From: Psychrosphaera algicola
GTDB lineage: Bacteria > Pseudomonadota > Gammaproteobacteria > Enterobacterales > Alteromonadaceae
Length of the DNA stretch: 64,000 bases
Reading direction: 5' to 3'
NCBI RefSeq assembly: GCF_028401425.1
Contig: NZ_JAQOMS010000002.1
Location: 3,658,001-3,722,000, forward strand
Shown here: positions 46,984 through 58,943 of the stretch, piece by piece
Numbering within the stretch: the stretch's first letter is position 1
How the letters are laid out: each line of letters begins with the position of its first letter
The notes under the pieces: model-generated
The model's input: the letters and a program-made list of their open reading frames with translations, nothing else
The model's database searches: none
What the model was told of the DNA's origin: nothing
Position numbers and translations under genes: made by a program

Positions 46984-48799
46984 ATGACTGGTTAAACTCG
47001 AAGCTGACAAAGAAGTCAAAAGCAAGGCGTTCAACACGCTCGAGTTCATCATTGCCTAAAGGCAAACAAGCAAAACAAATCGCGAAGCCATCGTTTAACC
47101 GATGGCGATTTCAGTTTGTGGTTGTCAGTTTGGTTGTGATTTTTAGTACGGTTGTGTTTCGCGCGGCATTTCTGCAAATCATTCAACCCGAAAGACTGAT
47201 CAAAGAGGGCGACAACCGCACGGTACGGATTAAACGTTCTACGGTTCAACGTGGCATGATCACTGACCGTAATGGTGTTGAACTGGCGGTAAGTGTGCCG
47301 GTACAAACCATTTGGGCTGACCCAAAACGTGTTCTTGAATATCCTGAATTTGAAACCGACGTTCGTTGGAAAGCGCTGGCAAAAGTATTACAGGTTGAAG
47401 AACAAGAACTAATTTCAAAGATTACGACAAATCACACCAAACGGTTTATCTATCTAAAGCGTAAAACAAATCCCGCCGTTGCCGATTATGTTGAACAACT
47501 CCAGATCCTAGGTGTACGTCTAAGAGAAGAATCCAAACGTTATTATCCTGCGGGCGAAATTACAGCCCATGTTGTCGGTTTTACTAATATTGACGGTAAA
47601 GGTATTGAAGGCATTGAGTTACGACATAACGACAGAATGGTTGGCACACCGGGCAAACGTACGGTCATTAAAGATGCCAAAGGCCGTGAAATTGAAGTCC
47701 TCGAAGAAGAAAAGGGCTCGTTGCCACAAAACATTCGTTTAACTATTGATCAGCGTATTCAATCTGTTGTCTATCAAGAATTAAAAAAGCGGTACAAACT
47801 TACGAAGCGGCCTCAGGCAGTGCAATTGTTGTAGATATCGAAACAGCGGAAGTTCTTGCTATGGTGAACAGCCCATCGTTCAATCCTAATAATCGCGTTA
47901 ATGTGCCCATTCATCGATACCGAAATCGAGCCATTACCGATACGTTTGAACCGGGGTCGACAATGAAACCTTTGGCGGTAATGAACGCCTTGGATTACGG
48001 CTCATACGGGACGTTAGATTTAGTCGATACTTCACCTGGTTTTGTGCGTATTGGTGGCCGTCGGATCCCTGATCCTAAAAACCGTGGCATGTTAAGTTTG
48101 GCCGATGTTTTGAAATATTCATCAAATGTGGGTTCAACCAAACTTGCGTTGTCGACGCCAAAAGATTCATTTTTAAGTTTGTTTTACAGAATGGGATTAG
48201 TGGACTCAAGCGGAGTTGATTTAGTAGGTGAAAGCGCTGGTTTGTTTAATGAACAACGACGTTGGTCTGATTCAGAAATCGCAAGTTTGTCGTTTGGCTA
48301 CGGAATATCGGTAACTGCGGCGCAACTCGCTAGGATGTATACCACGATTGGCGCTGGTGGTATAAGTAGACCATTGTCGATTGTTAAAACTGACTTTGCA
48401 AAACCAACAGATAAAGTCGTGTCAGAAGACGTTGCCCGTGACGTACTGAGTATGATGGAAAGCGTGATAAGCACAGAAGGTTCGGGTAAAAATGCGATTG
48501 TTAAAGGTTATCGACTAGCCGGTAAAACTGGCACAAGTCAAAAGGCGACCGCGGGTGGTTATGGCCACGATTATGTCAATACATTTGCCGGAATTGGACC
48601 TGTTTCAAATCCTCGTATTGTCACAGTTGTCGTTATTAATGATCCAAAAGGGGATTATTATTACGGTGGCGAAACCGCAGCACCAACGTTTGGTAAAATC
48701 ATGCAGCAAACCCTCAGGTTACTTAATGTGCCACCGGATGCTGCCGACCAACAAATCCAGTTAGCCGAAATAAAACGAGGCTCGAGCAATGTTAACTAA
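46980..48799 (+). CDS. ftsI: Peptidoglycan transpeptidase FtsI (PBP3), one frameshift
   Basis: Septal class B penicillin-binding protein, about 606 residues. A basic cytoplasmic start and one membrane helix (RFQFVVVSLVVIFSTVVFRA) precede the pedestal domain (RGMITDRNGVELAVSVPVQT, GIEGIELRHNDRMVG). The transpeptidase domain has GSTMKP with the catalytic Ser, YSSNVG and GKTGTSQ. The frame slips in the A run at about 47785-47790; one more A gives AVQTYEAASGSAIVVDI. GTG 46980 overlaps the ftsL stop; its end overlaps murE by 11 bases. Confidence 0.96.
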
Positions 48800-50338
48800 T
48801 TGGGCACAGATTAAAGAACAGTTGCTCAGAAGCAACTTCAAATTACCGGCAACAGCACAAATGGTGCAAGATAGCCGGAAGTTAAAGCCGGGTGACGTAT
48901 TTGTTGCCTTAGTTGGCTATTTAACAGACGGCTCTCGGTTCGTTGATAAAGCCATTCACAGTGGTGCGAGCTTGATTTTGGTATCGTCCAATTGTGACGA
49001 AGTTCATTATCAAAACAGAGGTGCTCAAGGGGCACCTTTGTTGGTTATTGAAGATTTGGAAACTAATCTGCCATCAATCGCCAGAGAGTTTTATGAGTTT
49101 GAACAAAACAGAATGCCGATCGTTGGCATTACCGGCACAAACGGCAAAACGTCAATTAGTCATTTCCTCGCGCAATTAAGTGAACTGGCCAACTCCCAGC
49201 ACCTAGCGGTAATAGGGACAATGGGCACAGGCCGTATTGATCAATTGGTTCCAGCAGAAAATACCACACCGGGTGTGACGGAAGTTTATCAACTTATTCA
49301 ACAGTTTAGTCGAGACTCTAAGACAAATTATAGTGGCGTCGCGATGGAAGTTTCTTCTCACGCGCTACACCAAAGTCGCGTAAAAGGCATTTCCTTTGAT
49401 GTCGGGATCTTTACCAATCTAACATTAGATCATTTGGACTATCACGGTTCAATGGAACAATACTTTGCTGCTAAAGCTAAGTTATTCACTGAATATGCCA
49501 CTAAACGTGCCGTGATTAATATTGATGATGAGTTTGGTCAGCGATTGTTGGATATGTTACCTGAGTATGCGTTAGCAGTGGCTGTAGGTCGCTCAAAACA
49601 AGTTAAAGCATATTCAGATTATGTTCATATTGTTGATTCTGAATGTCATGCTCAGGGCATCATTTTGTCGCTCGATTGGCAGATTGGTGGGCATAGAGAT
49701 TTTATCGAACTGCAATTACCAATCTTTGGTGAATTTAATGGTTTTAATATCGCAGCAGTATTTGCCACTTCGATTTTATTGGGTTGGTCAGTTCAAGCGA
49801 CCCATTTTAGTTTTCTCAAGTCGGTTCGGGGCGATTGGAAATGTATGTGCAACCAAAGCTTCCTATTGCGGTCGTAGATTACGCCCATACACCAGACGCT
49901 TTAGAGCAGTCGATTCAGTCGTTAAGGCAACATTGTTCTGGCGAAATATACACGATATTTGGTTGTGGTGGAGACAGAGATCGAAGCAAACGACGGGTCA
50001 TGGCCGAAATTGCGGAACGTTTATCTGATCATGTCATAGTTACCAATGACAATCCAAGAACTGAATCGCAGGAACGTATTGTCGCTGACATACTTACCGG
50101 TTTAACCGGCCAACATAAAGTGATCTACGATCGAAAAGAGGCCATCGTCGATACGTTATTGCGGGCCAAAGCAGAAGACACAATTTTAATCGCAGGCAAA
50201 GGCCACGAGACTTATCAAATCATTGGACCTGTGTCCCATGAATACGATGAAAGAGCATTTACCAATCAAATATTGCAAGCACTTGCGGATGGTAAAGATA
50301 TTCGTTTGGAATTAGAAAAAATAAAGGCGGGTTTATGA
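48789..50338 (+). CDS. murE: UDP-MurNAc-tripeptide synthetase MurE, one frameshift
   Basis: Adds meso-diaminopimelate to UDP-MurNAc-Ala-Glu. ATP site GITGTNGKTSISHF; substrate segments EVSSHALHQSRV and NLTLDHLDYHGSMEQY; the DAP-recognition motif TNDNPRTE shows a diaminopimelate, not lysine, enzyme. The frame slips near 49831 (one C missing), after which RLEMYVQPKLPIAVVDYAHTPDALE continues. Corrected length about 516 residues. Start overlaps ftsI; stop overlaps murF (ATGA). Confidence 0.96.
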
Positions 50339-51835
50339 TAGCCGCAACGTTGAAATGGGTTTCTGACGTATTAAATCGCCCATTTGAGAACCACGGATCA
50401 GCAGGACGAACTGTTGATATGGAACAACAGGTGGTTGGTATCACCACGGATAGCCGCAACATTGTAAGTGGCGAAGTATTTTTGGCGCTGAATGGCCCTA
50501 ATTTTGATGCCCATAAGTTTATTGCTGAAGTCAAAGCTAAAGGGGCGATTGCAGCGGTTGTTGAACAATCAGATACTACAGTGGATTTACCTCAAATTGT
50601 GGTCCCAAATACGCTACGTGCATTAGGTCTTTTGGGGGCCGCTGTCGCCAAAACCGTTAACGCAAAAACTATTGCGATTACAGGTAGTGTGGGTAAAACC
50701 TCTGTGAAGGAAATGTGCGCAGAGATTCTAAAGCAAAAAGGTGAAGTACTCGCGACCGCCGGTAATTTTAACAATGAAATTGGTGTGCCATTGACTTTGC
50801 TTAGACTTGAGCCAAAGCACCAATTTGCAGTTGTGGAATTAGGCGCGAATCATTTAGGTGAAATCGCATATACCACAAGATTGGCCTCGCCAGATGTCGC
50901 AATACTCAATAATGTTGCTGAAGCTCACCTAGAAGGCTTTGGAGATTTGAACGGGGTTGCAACCGCTAAAAGTGAAATATTTGAGGGGCTTAAATCAGGC
51001 GGAACTGCTGTTTTTGATCGTCATTCAGATTATCGTTCACAATGGTTAAGCAAGTTAGAACAGCAGTTTGCTCAAACTCCAGGGCAAGTGGTTGAATTTA
51101 ATGCGAATGACGAAACGGCCGAGGAAAATCAATTTTCTGCGTCGGATATTACATTAGATGAACGTGGCTGTGCCAAATTTGTCATGCATTTCGAACAACA
51201 CAAGTTAGCGATAACCCTCAATGTACCGGGTAAACATAATGTGGCGAATGCACTAGCCGCTGCCGCCGCTTGTTATCAAATTGGGGCGACATTGCAGCAA
51301 ATCGCCGCTGGATTAAATGCAGCACAGTCGGTTAAGGGGCGCGTCAATTTACACCCGGTAAATGATCAGGTTTTGATCATAGACGATACGTATAATGCCA
51401 ATGTGCAATCGGTTAAAGCAGCAATAGATCTGTTGCAAAGTTATCAAGGTTTACGAATTTTAGTCCTCGGTGATATGGCAGAACTTGGTGCAGATGCAAG
51501 GCGACTGCATCAAGAAGTTGGGGTTTATGGCGTTCAACAAGGCATAGATAAACTGTTTAGTTTTGGTGTGTTAAGCCAAAACACATCGACTGAGTTTGAA
51601 CGTAATGGAGCACATTATTCTTCCCAAGGCACAGTTGATTAAAGATATTCACTTGGTTATAGCCAGCGCGGGTAACGAAGTCAATAAACAGCCAGTAGTC
51701 GTATTAGTTAAAGGCTCACGCAGTGCCAAAATGGAATTGGTGGTTGAGGAGTTAATCAAGCAAATCGAATTCAGCGTTAATGATGACAACGATAAAAATA
51801 ATAACAAAAACAGTAAAGGTACAGCATCATGTTAG
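50335..51835 (+). CDS. murF: UDP-MurNAc-pentapeptide synthetase MurF, one frameshift
   Basis: Adds D-Ala-D-Ala to the UDP-MurNAc tripeptide. ATP site TIAITGSVGKTSVKEM; VVELGANHLGEIAYTT, NNVAEAHLEGFG, and DDTYNANVQSVKAAIDLL are hallmarks. The frame changes near 51625-51630, after HYSSQ; the correct frame reads AQLIKDIHLVIASAGNEV and VVLVKGSRSAKMELVVEEL. It ends with an unusual Asn/Asp/Lys-rich tail (NDDNDKNNNKNSKGT) overlapping mraY by seven bases. About 500 residues, longer than E. coli MurF (452). Confidence 0.95.
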
Positions 51836-52911
51836 TTTGGCTGGCAGAGTATTTAACTCAATTTCATAGTGGCTTTAATGTCTTTTCGTATCTTACGTTA
51901 CGGGCAATTCTTAGTGTTTTGACAGCAATGTGTTTGTCACTTTATTTTGGTCCTAAATTGATCAGAAAATTACAACAAATGCAGATTGGTCAAACCGTTC
52001 GCAATGATGGCCCTGAGAGCCATTTTTCCAAAGCCGGAACACCGACTATGGGCGGGATTCTAATTCTGGCGTCCATTATTGTCTCTACTTTATTGTGGGC
52101 AGATCTCACCAACAAATACGTGTGGGTTGTTATGGCAGTCGTTGCAGGTTACGGCACCATAGGCTTTATAGACGATTACCGAAAAGTGATCCGCAAAGAC
52201 AGTGCTGGCCTTATCGCCAAATGGAAATATTTTTGGCAGTCGGTGATTGCGATTGGAGTTGCAGTTTATCTCTATAGTACAGCGCAACAACCTGAAGAAA
52301 CTCAATTGTTAGTGCCATTTTTCAAAGACGTTATGCCGCAATTAGGTTTGATGTATTTAGCCGTTGTTTACTTTACGGTTGTTGGTACAAGTAATGCGGT
52401 TAACCTCACTGACGGTTTAGATGGGTTGGCAATTGTGCCTACTATTATGGTTGCGGGGGCATTAGCCTTGTTTGCGTATGTAACGAGTAATGTGAACTTT
52501 TCAGCCTATTTACATATTCCATACCTGCCATTAGCTGACGAATTAACTGTGGTATGTACCGCTATCGTCGGCGCAGGACTAGGCTTTCTTTGGTTTAATA
52601 CGTATCCAGCTCAAGTCTTTATGGGCGATGTTGGGTCGTTGGCATTGGGTGGCGCGCTGGGGATTATTGCTATTTTGGTTCGACAAGAACTTGTTCTAAT
52701 CATTATGGGTGGTGTCTTTGTAGTTGAAACGTTGTCGGTGATTTTACAAGTGGGTTCTTACAAATTACGTGGTGAACGGGTGTTTAAAATGGCTCCTATT
52801 CATCATCATTACGAACTAAGTGGTTGGCCTGAACCTAGGGTTATTGTTCGTTTTTGGATCATTTCTCTCGTGTTAGTTTTGGTCGGTATTGCGACCTTAA
52901 AGATCCGTTAA
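51829..52911 (+). CDS. mraY: Phospho-MurNAc-pentapeptide transferase MraY
   Basis: Makes lipid I on undecaprenyl phosphate. It is 360 residues, the same as E. coli, with ten hydrophobic segments and is intact. SKAGTPTMGGILIL, the FIDDYRK Asp pair, GTSNAVNLTDGLDGLAI and the MAPIHHHYELSGWPE histidine motif are present. ATG 51829 overlaps the murF end. The tail ends in TLKIR as in the E. coli protein. Confidence 0.97.
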   Translation: MLVWLAEYLTQFHSGFNVFSYLTLRAILSVLTAMCLSLYFGPKLIRKLQQMQIGQTVRNDGPESHFSKAGTPTMGGILILASIIVSTLLWADLTNKYVWVVMAVVAGYGTIGFIDDYRKVIRKDSAGLIAKWKYFWQSVIAIGVAVYLYSTAQQPEETQLLVPFFKDVMPQLGLMYLAVVYFTVVGTSNAVNLTDGLDGLAIVPTIMVAGALALFAYVTSNVNFSAYLHIPYLPLADELTVVCTAIVGAGLGFLWFNTYPAQVFMGDVGSLALGGALGIIAILVRQELVLIIMGGVFVVETLSVILQVGSYKLRGERVFKMAPIHHHYELSGWPEPRVIVRFWIISLVLVLVGIATLKIR

Positions 52912-52920
52912 GGCCAAACC

Positions 52921-54282
52921 ATGAATTCAATGTTCGATACGCTTAAAGATATGAAAAACGGTAAAGTTGCCGTTGTTGGACTTGGTTTGTCTGGCATTTC
53001 TACAGTGGACTACTTGCTTCGTAATGGGATCTCACCAGACCTATTCGATTCGCGAATTACACCACCAAATAAAGATGCAATTGAAGAAAAGTACAAATCA
53101 TTAAAACAGTCTTTTGGCGTATTCAGTGACAACGAATTTTTAGATTACACTTATGTCATTGTTAGCTCAGGGATCACGCTAAAAACACCAGCATTAGCTA
53201 ATGCTTTAAGACACAACGAGAACGTATTTTGTGATGTTGAGTTGTTTGCGCGAATTAATACTAAACCTGTTTTAGCGATTACTGGTTCTAACGGTAAATC
53301 CACTGCGGTTGGTTGGTTGGAACATGCGTTAAACGGGTTGGGAATTAAAGCCGCTGCCTGCGGAAATTATGGCGTTCCGGTACTCGATGTCATTGATAAA
53401 GACGTCGATGTTTTTGTTATAGAACTGTCAAGTTTTCAGTTAGAGTCGGTGCAAAGCTTAGAATGCGCGGCAGCCGTTGTGCTTAATGTGTCAGAGGATC
53501 ATATGGACAGATATGATTCCTTTGAAGACTACAGTAAAGCCAAAAACAAGATCTATCGACATGCCGATCTTTGTATTTACAATCAAGATGACTTTCAAAC
53601 AAAACCCCTTATCAGCCATGATAATGTCGTTTCATTTGGTTCTCTTGATGAATGCTGTGAACAAACTTGTTGGCAGTATGATGTTACAAATAAATTGTTA
53701 CTTAAAAATGGTCGCCAGATCGCATGTTTAGACGATTTTAATATTAGTGGGAATCACAATGGCCTGAATGGTTTAGTGGTACTGGCGATGGCACAGGCAA
53801 TTGGGGTCGATGTTGAACTAGATTCTACATTAGCGGTATTTAAATCTTTTGCAGGATTACCTCATAGATGCCAGTTGACCCTAGACGCTAATGGTGTTCG
53901 TTATATTGATGATTCCAAAGCGACAAATGTAGCGTCGACCTTAGCTGCATTAAATGGTTTAGCGAATGACAAAAATATTATCTTAATCGCAGGCGGCGAT
54001 GCGAAAGGTGCAGACTTAGCTGAACTTGCTGATGCAATAGACCGTGATGTGAAATTTGTGGTGGCGTTAGGCAAGGACAAACAGCAATTTGAATCATTTG
54101 TACCAGCCGAAAAATTGAGTATTGTAGATGATCTTAAACAGGCGGTGGAACAAGCAGGTAAAGTCTCTGTTAGTGGTGATTGCGTTTTATTGTCACCCGC
54201 GTGTGCCAGTATTGATATGTTTAAAAATTATCAGCAACGCGGTTTGATGTTTCAATCTCTAGTAAAGGAATTGAGACAGTAA
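52921..54282 (+). CDS. murD: UDP-MurNAc-alanine:D-glutamate ligase MurD
   Basis: Adds D-glutamate to UDP-MurNAc-Ala. It is 453 residues and intact. The N-terminal Rossmann motif is VAVVGLGLSGIST; the ATP site is LAITGSNGKSTAVGWLEHAL; VIELSSFQLESV, LNVSEDHMDRYDS and YIDDSKATNVASTLAAL are Mur-ligase hallmarks. ATG 52921 lies nine bases after mraY. Confidence 0.97.
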   Translation: MNSMFDTLKDMKNGKVAVVGLGLSGISTVDYLLRNGISPDLFDSRITPPNKDAIEEKYKSLKQSFGVFSDNEFLDYTYVIVSSGITLKTPALANALRHNENVFCDVELFARINTKPVLAITGSNGKSTAVGWLEHALNGLGIKAAACGNYGVPVLDVIDKDVDVFVIELSSFQLESVQSLECAAAVVLNVSEDHMDRYDSFEDYSKAKNKIYRHADLCIYNQDDFQTKPLISHDNVVSFGSLDECCEQTCWQYDVTNKLLLKNGRQIACLDDFNISGNHNGLNGLVVLAMAQAIGVDVELDSTLAVFKSFAGLPHRCQLTLDANGVRYIDDSKATNVASTLAALNGLANDKNIILIAGGDAKGADLAELADAIDRDVKFVVALGKDKQQFESFVPAEKLSIVDDLKQAVEQAGKVSVSGDCVLLSPACASIDMFKNYQQRGLMFQSLVKELRQ

Positions 54283-54283
54283 A

Positions 54284-55488
54284 ATGAGTCGTATCGGATT
54301 TGGCTTAGTTAGCTTAACTGCACGAAATAAAGAACCTGAAGCAATGGTTGAACCTATGTACGACCGCCATTTGCTATTTTTGGTTTTGAGTTTGATGTGT
54401 TTTGGTTGGGTAATGGTGACCTCAGCGTCAATGCCTGTTTCGGAAAAGCTTTATGTAAACGAATTTTATATTTCCATTAAACATGCAGTATTTATTGTTA
54501 TCGCGTCTGTTGCGATGTTGGCCGTGATGTTTTTCCCAATGAGTTGGTGGAAAAAATACAATATGGCATTGCTGTTTGTTGCTCTAGTGTTGTTGATAGC
54601 CGTATTAGCTGTAGGTTCAACCGTTAATGGTAGTCGGCGTTGGTTGCCATTGGGCATATTTAACCTACAAGCCGCGGAAGTCGCGAAGTTGTTTTTCTTT
54701 AGTTTTTAGCGGGTTATTTGGTAAGACAACATGAACAACTTAGAGAAAATGTATTTGGTTTTGCTAAACCCTTAGTCATCTTTTTTGTTCTCGCAGTATT
54801 GTTATTAATGCAGCCTGATTTAGGCACAGTAATCGTGATGTTTGTCACGACAGTTGCTTTATTATTTTTAGCAGGCGCAAAACTTTGGCAATTTTTTGCT
54901 TTGATAGGTGTCGGCGCATTTGCCGTTATAAGCTTAATTATTCTAGAGCCCTATCGGATGCGCAGGGTCACGTCGTTTCTCGCACCTTGGGACGACCCAT
55001 TCGGTAGCGGCTATCAGCTAACACAGTCTTTGATGGCATATGGTCGAGGCAATTGGTTTGGTTTGGGCTTAGGTAACAGTATTCAAAAATTAGATTACCT
55101 ACCAGAGGCACATACAGACTTTATTGCGGCCGTTATCGCTGAAGAACTTGGTTTTATTGGTCTGAGCATTGTCGTCTTAGTTATGGGCTTATTGGTTTTA
55201 AGAATTCTAAAAATTGGTCAAATCGCGATGGAAAAAGAACATCACTTTGAAGGATTTTTTGCCTATGCAATAGGTATTTGGATTGCGTTTCAAGTGTTTG
55301 TAAATATCGGCGCAAGCGCGGGTATGTTGCCTACTAAGGGACTGACTTTACCATTTATTTCCTACGGTGGTAGTAGCCTTATTGTGTTTGCCGTCGCCAC
55401 GGCAGTTGTCGTGCGAATTGATTACGAATTACGCATACACGAACGGAACTCCAGTTCGACAGAAAAAGGTGCGGCTAATGAAGTCTAA
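54284..55488 (+). CDS. ftsW: Septal peptidoglycan polymerase FtsW, one frameshift
   Basis: SEDS-family glycosyltransferase that polymerises lipid II with FtsI. About 401 residues with ten hydrophobic segments. STVNGSRRWLPLGIFNLQAAEVAK, MQPDLGTVIVM, GRGNWFGLGLGNSIQKLDYLPEAHTDFI with the catalytic region, and GLTLPFISYGGSSLIV are conserved. The frame slips in the T run near 54705; one more T gives FSFLAGYLVRQHEQL. ATG 54284 is two bases after murD. Confidence 0.96.
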
Positions 55489-56574
55489 AACCGCTTTGAT
55501 AATGGCTGGTGGTACCGGTGGCCATATTTTCCTGGGCTGGCGTTAGCTGAAAAGTTAATTCAACATGGTTGGAATGTGGAATGGATGGGAACGGCAGACA
55601 GACTGGAAGCCGACCTAGTTCCAAAACATAATATTCCTATCCATTTTATCGAAATTAAGGGCCTGCGTGGCAATGGTTTGCTGCGAAAATTAGGTTTTCC
55701 TTTTTCGATTTTAAAAGCGTTTTTACAAGCTAAAAAGATCATTAGTAACATGAAGCCAGATGTTGTAATTGGTTTTGGGGGTTATGCTTCAGGCCCCGGT
55801 GGATTGGCGGTGAAAGCCTTAAATATTCCGCTAATTGTGCATGAACAAAATGCAGTTTTGGGCATGACCAATAAATGGCTAAGTAAATTTTCAGCCCATA
55901 CCTGTCTGGCGTTTGAACTTTCAGGCGGGACTAAATTACCTAATGCAGAAGTGATTGGTAATCCTGTTCGACACGAAATCGTTGAGTTAGGTAAATTACC
56001 AAAGCGGACCCTAACGCCGGAAAGTCATTTTCGGATCTTAGTGATAGGCGGTAGCTTAGGCGCAAAAGTATTTAACGAGGAATTGCCCGCACTATTTGGC
56101 AAATTTGCGCAAGCACATAGTGTCGAAATTCGACATCAGTGCGGTAAAGACAACAAAACTACAGTGCTAGCAGGCTATACGCAGTTGGCAATGGATGATG
56201 GTCAATTACATGTCGAGGTAGATGAATTTATTCACGATATGACTAGTGCACTTAGTTGGTGTGATTTGGTAGTATGCAGAGCAGGCGCATTGACTGTGTC
56301 GGAACTCGCGGCGTCGGGAAATGCCGGAATTTTTGTGCCATTGCCACATGCGGTAGACGATCATCAGACCGCTAATGCAATGTGGTTAGTAGAGCAGAGC
56401 GCAGGGTTACTAGTGCCTCAGGCAAATTTAGGCAAGTTAACTTCTGTGTTGACTGAACTTGCCCTTAACCCAAATAAAATTAATGAAATGCAAAGTCGTG
56501 CAAACAAGGTTGCACGTAATGACGCAACGCAAGAGTTGTATTCTTTGTGTCAAAAATTGGAAATAAGCAATTGA
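55478..56574 (+). CDS. murG: UDP-GlcNAc transferase MurG, one frameshift
   Basis: Makes lipid II from lipid I. ATG 55478 lies inside the ftsW end and gives KSKTALIMAGGTGGHIF, the family's first Gly loop; the frame slips near 55530, where one C is missing before GLALAEKLIQHGW. VIGFGGYASGPGGLAVKAL, HEQNAVLGMTNKWLSKF, GGSLGAKVFNEELPAL and CRAGALTVSELAASG, with GNAGIFVPLPHAVDDHQ, follow. Corrected length 365 residues (E. coli 355). Confidence 0.95.
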
Positions 56575-58012
56575 GTATTCAAGATAATATCGTAAATCCA
56601 GCGATGAGAAAGTTACAGGCAATTCATTTTATCGGCATCGGTGGTGCGGGTATGGGTGGCATTGCGGAAGTATTATTAAATGATGGTTACCAAGTCACTG
56701 GTTCAGATATAAATCAAAATGTCGTATGCGAGCGATTGACTCGATTAGGTGCAAAAATTTACATCGGGCACCGTGCTGAAAATGTGTTAGACGCTAGTGT
56801 TGTCGTTGTTTCTAGTGCGATAGATGAAAACAATGTCGAAATCATGTCTGCACGAGAGCACCGTATTCCTATTGTTCGCCGAGCAGAAATGTTAGCTGAA
56901 CTTATGCGATTTCGCTTTGGTATCGCAGTCGCGGGCACACATGGTAAAACGACCACAACAAGTTTAGTTGCCAGTATTTTTGCCGAAGCGGAATTAGATC
57001 CAACGTTTATCATCGGTGGTTTGTTAAATAGTGCAGGGACCAATGCACGACTAGGAAAAAGTCGTTATTTAATTGCGGAAGCGGACGAGAGTGACGCGTC
57101 ATTTTTGCATTTACAGCCAATGATATCGGTTGTAACTAACATCGAAGCCGATCATATGGAAACCTATGACGGTGACTTTGAGGTAATGAAAAAAACCTAC
57201 GTTGAATTTTTACATAATTTACCGTTTTATGGTTTAGCGACAATGTGTGGTGATGACCCTGTTATTCGTGAGCTTATTCCGACCTTAGGTCGCCGAGTTG
57301 TGACCTATGGTTTTGAAGATTCGAATGATTATGTGATCACTAACTTTGTTCAAAAGGGCACGCAGAGCCATTTTACTGTAAGCCACAATCAAACATCGTT
57401 TGAGTTAACCCTGAACTTACCTGTAGGGTTCATAACGCGTTAAATGCGACAGCAGCGATTGCAGTTGCACATGAAGAAGGCATAGATAATCAACATATTA
57501 TTCAAGCCTTGGAAAAATTTGAAGGCATTGGCCGTCGTTTTCAACAATATGGTGAATTTGAAACCGGTAATGGCAAAGTGAGATTGATGGATGACTATGG
57601 CCATCATCCAACTGAAGTTTTGGCGACCATTAAAGCGGTTCGTGCCGCATGGCCTGAACAGCGGATCGTAATGTGTTATCAACCACATAGATACAGTCGT
57701 ACGCGTGATTTATATGACGATTTTACAAGAGTATTGTCGCAGGTAGACTGTTTATTATTGTTAGAAGTTTACCCGGCGGGTGAAAAGCCGATTAACGGTG
57801 CCGACGGACGCAGTTTGGCGCATTCAATTCGCCAACGAAACCTAGTCGATCCGATTTATGTGGCGCTGCCTGAAGATATTCCAGCTGAATTGGCAAACAT
57901 TATCCAAGACGGTGATATTGTTATTACACAAGGTGCTGGCAACATTAACTCGATTATTAAAACGTTGACCGATTATAAGATGGATATCTCCTTAATGGCG
58001 GAGGCAAATTAA
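56571..58012 (+). CDS. murC: UDP-MurNAc:L-alanine ligase MurC, one frameshift
   Basis: First amino-acid ligase of the peptidoglycan stem peptide. IHFIGIGGAGMGGIAEVL, the ATP site GIAVAGTHGKTTTTSLVAS, YLIAEADESDASFLHLQP and NIEADHMETYDGD are conserved. The frame slips near 57431 (one G missing), after which HNALNATAAIAVAHEEG, DDYGHHPTEVLATIKA and MCYQPHRYSRTRDL follow. TTG 56571 overlaps the murG stop (TTGA) and gives an N-terminus of the usual length; ATG 56604 is an alternative. About 480 residues. Confidence 0.95.
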
Positions 58013-58013
58013 G

Positions 58014-58943
58014 ATGAGCAGTACGTTATCTCAACAATTTGGTAAAGTCGCCGTGATGTTTGGCGGCAAATCAGCAGAGCGTGAAGTGTCGTTGAACTCT
58101 GGTCAAGCGGTACTAAATGCGTTGGTTTCTCAAGGGATAGATGCCCATAAGTTTGATCCAAAAGATCAGCCTATAACCGATTTAATTGCCGGTGAATTCG
58201 ACCGAGTATTTATCGTTTTACATGGTCGCGGAGGCGAAGACGGCAGTTTGCAAGGCGCACTCGATTTGTTTGGCATACCGTATACCGGTAGTGGCCAGCA
58301 AGGCTCCGCATTGGCGATGGATAAAGTTAGAAGTAAATATTTATTTGTAGGTGCCAATTTATCTACGGCCCCGTTTGCTGTTGCCACTGAAGGCAAACCT
58401 TTTGATGCTGAGGCCATTATGAAGTCACTCGGTGATAAAGTAATGGTAAAACCTGCTAATGAGGGGTCGAGTATCGGCATGTCTCAGGCTAATTCGGCGG
58501 AAGAATTAGAAAAAGCTTTGGAAAATGCGTACCAATACGATCATGAAGTGCTCATAGAACAATGGATCACGGGCCAAGAAGTCACTGTTTCGATATTAAA
58601 TGGCGAGGCCTTACCCATTATTGAAATGAGAACTCCACACCAGTTTTATGATTACGACGCTAAATATAAAAGTGATTCAACGGTATACTTATGTCCAGCA
58701 CCACTAGCTCAAGAATTAACCGATAAAATAAAGCATCTTGCCGTTGAAGCATTTGCGTTACTTGGCTGTAAGGGGTGGGGGCGAGTTGATTTGTTAATTG
58801 ACGCTAATGAACAGCCTAAATTGTTAGAGGTAAATACCGTCCTAGGGATGACAACTACGTCTCTAGTGCCAAAAGCGGCAAAAGCCGAAGGCATTAGTTT
58901 TGAACAATTAGTAGTCAATATTTTGCGCGGAACACTTGCATGA
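58014..58943 (+). CDS. ddlB: D-alanine:D-alanine ligase
   Basis: ATP-grasp ligase making D-Ala-D-Ala for MurF. It is 309 residues (E. coli DdlB 306) and intact. VMFGGKSAEREVSLNSG, HGRGGEDGSLQGALDLFGIPYTG, VKPANEGSSIGMS and KGWGRVDLLID with LLEVNTVLGMT (metal site) are present. ATG 58014 is one base after murC; the stop overlaps ftsQ by four bases (ATGA). Confidence 0.96.
   Translation: MSSTLSQQFGKVAVMFGGKSAEREVSLNSGQAVLNALVSQGIDAHKFDPKDQPITDLIAGEFDRVFIVLHGRGGEDGSLQGALDLFGIPYTGSGQQGSALAMDKVRSKYLFVGANLSTAPFAVATEGKPFDAEAIMKSLGDKVMVKPANEGSSIGMSQANSAEELEKALENAYQYDHEVLIEQWITGQEVTVSILNGEALPIIEMRTPHQFYDYDAKYKSDSTVYLCPAPLAQELTDKIKHLAVEAFALLGCKGWGRVDLLIDANEQPKLLEVNTVLGMTTTSLVPKAAKAEGISFEQLVVNILRGTLA

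Noticed and set aside
55560..57043. Minus-strand ORFs inside murG and murC
   Set aside because: They are shadows of strongly conserved plus-strand genes and have no ribosome sites or recognisable products.
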